NCBI GenBank assembly: GCA_938003565.1
Contig: CALKYB010000295.1
Location: forward strand, 1-5,740
DNA: 5,740 nucleotides
Source of the DNA: an uncultured bacterium
Lineage (GTDB): Bacteria > Bdellovibrionota_C > UBA2361 > SZUA-149 > CALKYB01
Direction of reading: 5' to 3'
In this document: positions 3,644 through 5,740 of the stretch, piece by piece
Position numbering within the stretch: the stretch's first letter is position 1
Layout: every line of letters starts with the position of its first letter
Notes under the pieces: model-generated
Databases searched by the model: none
The model's input: the letters and a program-made list of their open reading frames with translations, nothing else
Told to the model about the DNA's origin: nothing
Program-made: the position numbers and the translations under genes

Positions 3644-5740
3644 TTAATTGTAGGACAAATTAGCGGCTAGCCAGCGCTCGGCCTCAGCTACACTCCAACC
3701 TTTTCGTCGAGCATAGTCTGTTACTTGATCCTTGGAAATCTTTCCCAACCCAAAGTACCTAGACTCTGGATGAGAGAAGTACAGTCCTGAGACAGAGGCA
3801 CCTGGATACATTGCAAAATTTTCGGTCAATTTTAAACCAATGTTCTTCTCAACATCCAAGCAATCCCAAATCGACTGCTTCTCTGTGTGATCCGGACAAG
3901 CGGGATATCCGGCCGCGGGTCTAATGCCTTGATACTTCTCCCGAATCAATTCTTCGCTGGAAAGTTCCTCGTCAGCTCCGTATCCCCATATTTCTCGCCG
4001 AACTATTGCATGGAGACATTCGGCAAATCCTTCAGCTAACCTATCCGCGAGAGCCTTAACCATAATGCTAGAGTAATCATCCAAGTTATCTTCAAACTCT
4101 TTTACTAAAACCTCAACTCCTTCCCCGGTATTAACTGCAAACATACCGATATAATCATTAACACCACTATCTTTCGGCGCTATAAAATCAGCCAAGGCTC
4201 TAGAGGACTGCTCTTCCCGCTTTTCTCCTTGTTGACGAAGGGTATGAAGCACTACCTCTCGCTTAGCTCGTGTCTCATCTGAAAAAACCTCGATATCATC
4301 AAAGCCAAATCTGTGAGCCGGAAAGATTCCGACCACACCCCGAGCCCGGATTTTTTTACCAGACACAATATCTGACAACATCGTTTGAGCGTCGGCAAAG
4401 AGCTTTTTAGCTTCTTTTCCGTAACGAGTAGAGCTCAAAATTCCTGGATAAGCCCCTTTAAGTTCCCAAGACTGAAAAAATGGAGTCCAATCTACAAACT
4501 CAACAATTCGCTCCAAATCAAAATCATCGAATACAGTAACGCCAAGCTTATTTGGAGCTGCTGGCTGATAAGATTCCCAAGCAAGTTTCAAGGAGTTCTC
4601 TCTACTCTTACCTATCGCCCAATACTCTACTGAAGGTTTACGTCCCTCAAACTCCGCTCGAATGGTTGAATATTTGTCCTTTGTCTCTTGAATAAGCTTT
4701 TCTCTGTCAGAATCTGAAAAAAGAGAGGAGACTACCGGCACACTCCGAGAAGCGTCGTTGACATGAATGACTGGCCCCGAATAATTGGGGGCAATTTTCA
4801 CAGCCGTATGTTTCCGCGAGGTCGTTGCCCCTCCAATGAGCAAGGGCAATTTCATGCCTAGTCTCTCCATTTCAGCGGCATTTTTTATCATCTCATCCAA
4901 GGACGGGGTTATCAAACCACTCAAACCAATTATATCTACCTGGTGTTTTTCAGCCTCCTCCTTAATCTTATTAAACGGCACCATCACTCCAAGATCTATA
5001 ATCTCAAAATTATTGCATGCCAGAACCACACTAACTATATTCTTACCAATATCGTGAACATCACCTTTCACAGTAGCTAAAAGAACCTTACCTTGCGAAA
5101 GACTTTCGCTACCTTCCTTTTCTTCTTCCATAAAAGGAGTCAGCCAAGCTACAGACTTTTTCATCACACGTGCACTCTTTACCACTTGAGGTAAAAACAT
5201 TTTTCCCGCACCAAACAAGTCCCCAACGACATTCATCCCGCTCATCAACGGGCCCTCAATTACTTTGAGAGGGCTGCCATACTTCAACCGAGCTTCCTCA
5301 GTATCAACATCAACAAACTCATCAAGACCCTTTACTAAGGAATGTGACAATCTCTCTTCAACCGGAAGCTCTCGCCAGGCTAAATCTACTCGAGCACTTT
5401 TGCCTTTGCCCTGGTCCTTAACTGTTTCCGCATAGGCAATTAACTTCTCGGTGGCATCATCATTTCGATTCAGCAAAACATCCTCAACCAAAACAAGCAG
5501 ATCTTTCGGGATCTCTTCATAAATAGCTAGCTGACCCGCATTAACTATGCCCATATCCAACCCTGCCCGGATGGAATGATAAAGAAAAGCCGCATGCATG
5601 GCTTCTCTAACATGGTCATTACCTCTAAAAGAGAAGGAGATATTACTAACCCCGCCACTCACTTTTGCTTCAGGTAAGTTATCCTTAATCCACTTACAGG
5701 ACTCAATAAAAGAAACTGCATAGTCATTATGCTCTTCCAT
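3644..5740 (-). CDS. metH: Cobalamin-dependent methionine synthase, C-terminal 698 residues
   Basis: MetH transfers the methyl group of 5-methyltetrahydrofolate through cobalamin to homocysteine, making methionine in the cytoplasm. Fragment residues 1-95 are the end of the folate-binding barrel (EEHNDYAVSFIE, VSGGVSNISFSFRG, GIVNAGQ). About 115-205 is the helical cobalamin cap (VEERLSHSLVKG). About 210-350 is the cobalamin-binding Rossmann domain: GDVHDIG carries D227 and the axial ligand H229, S280 completes the triad known from E. coli (D757, H759, S810), and GGATTSR lies at 303-309. The reactivation domain fills 365-698, with D417 of DWTPFF and the SAM-binding RPAAGYPACPDH (607-618). All key residues seen are intact and the C terminus is complete. 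The Met at the window edge is internal (E. coli has GIEEHNNYA there), so about 500 N-terminal residues, including the homocysteine-binding domain, lie outside. Any cobalamin riboswitch would also be outside. Confidence 0.97.
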   Translation of the reverse strand: MEEHNDYAVSFIESCKWIKDNLPEAKVSGGVSNISFSFRGNDHVREAMHAAFLYHSIRAGLDMGIVNAGQLAIYEEIPKDLLVLVEDVLLNRNDDATEKLIAYAETVKDQGKGKSARVDLAWRELPVEERLSHSLVKGLDEFVDVDTEEARLKYGSPLKVIEGPLMSGMNVVGDLFGAGKMFLPQVVKSARVMKKSVAWLTPFMEEEKEGSESLSQGKVLLATVKGDVHDIGKNIVSVVLACNNFEIIDLGVMVPFNKIKEEAEKHQVDIIGLSGLITPSLDEMIKNAAEMERLGMKLPLLIGGATTSRKHTAVKIAPNYSGPVIHVNDASRSVPVVSSLFSDSDREKLIQETKDKYSTIRAEFEGRKPSVEYWAIGKSRENSLKLAWESYQPAAPNKLGVTVFDDFDLERIVEFVDWTPFFQSWELKGAYPGILSSTRYGKEAKKLFADAQTMLSDIVSGKKIRARGVVGIFPAHRFGFDDIEVFSDETRAKREVVLHTLRQQGEKREEQSSRALADFIAPKDSGVNDYIGMFAVNTGEGVEVLVKEFEDNLDDYSSIMVKALADRLAEGFAECLHAIVRREIWGYGADEELSSEELIREKYQGIRPAAGYPACPDHTEKQSIWDCLDVEKNIGLKLTENFAMYPGASVSGLYFSHPESRYFGLGKISKDQVTDYARRKGWSVAEAERWLAANLSYN

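Noticed and set aside
4385..5057. Two plus-strand open frames (4385-4633 and 4785-5057) inside metH
   Set aside because: Both are antisense to highly conserved MetH domains and are explained as shadows of that gene's codon pattern.
5738..5740. ATG at the window edge as the metH start
   Set aside because: The following residues (EEHNDYAV) match the interior of the folate-binding domain in known MetH, so this Met is internal and the gene continues outside the window.

Overview
All recognisable genes lie on the minus strand, so the window reads from right to left. The organism is a Gram-negative bacterium of moderate to low GC. It has a cobalamin-dependent methionine synthase close in sequence to the proteobacterial type, and genes for heptose-containing lipopolysaccharide (LPS). 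I cannot place it more precisely.

Layout in transcription order. (1) 5740-3644: the C-terminal 698 residues of methionine synthase MetH, whose 5' part lies outside the window. (2) 3643-3270: a 374-bp intergenic region with no convincing gene. It holds an inverted pair of DnaA-box-like sequences next to the metH stop, a plausible sigma70 promoter, a leader of about 300 nt with several possible helices, and a terminator-like hairpin with a U-tract just before a strong ribosome binding site. (3) 3269-2247: a protein resembling the spore photoproduct lyase (SPL) type of radical SAM protein, but without the CxxxCxxC cysteines of the iron-sulfur cluster and with a possible sliding-clamp-binding peptide at its C terminus. 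(4) 2246-2147: a short spacer with a weak promoter candidate. (5) 2146-1: three closely spaced genes, gmhB (heptose bisphosphate phosphatase), a UDP-sugar epimerase-like extended SDR, and the N-terminal half of a family 9 glycosyltransferase (heptosyltransferase type). These probably form an LPS core operon that continues past the left edge.

The three LPS genes fit one pathway: GmhB makes an intermediate of ADP-heptose, the SDR probably remodels a nucleotide sugar, and the glycosyltransferase adds heptose to the core. metH and the SPL-like gene have no evident link to it. The most unusual part of the window is the SPL-like gene with its long leader. No tRNA, rRNA, CRISPR array, insertion sequence or transposase was seen.
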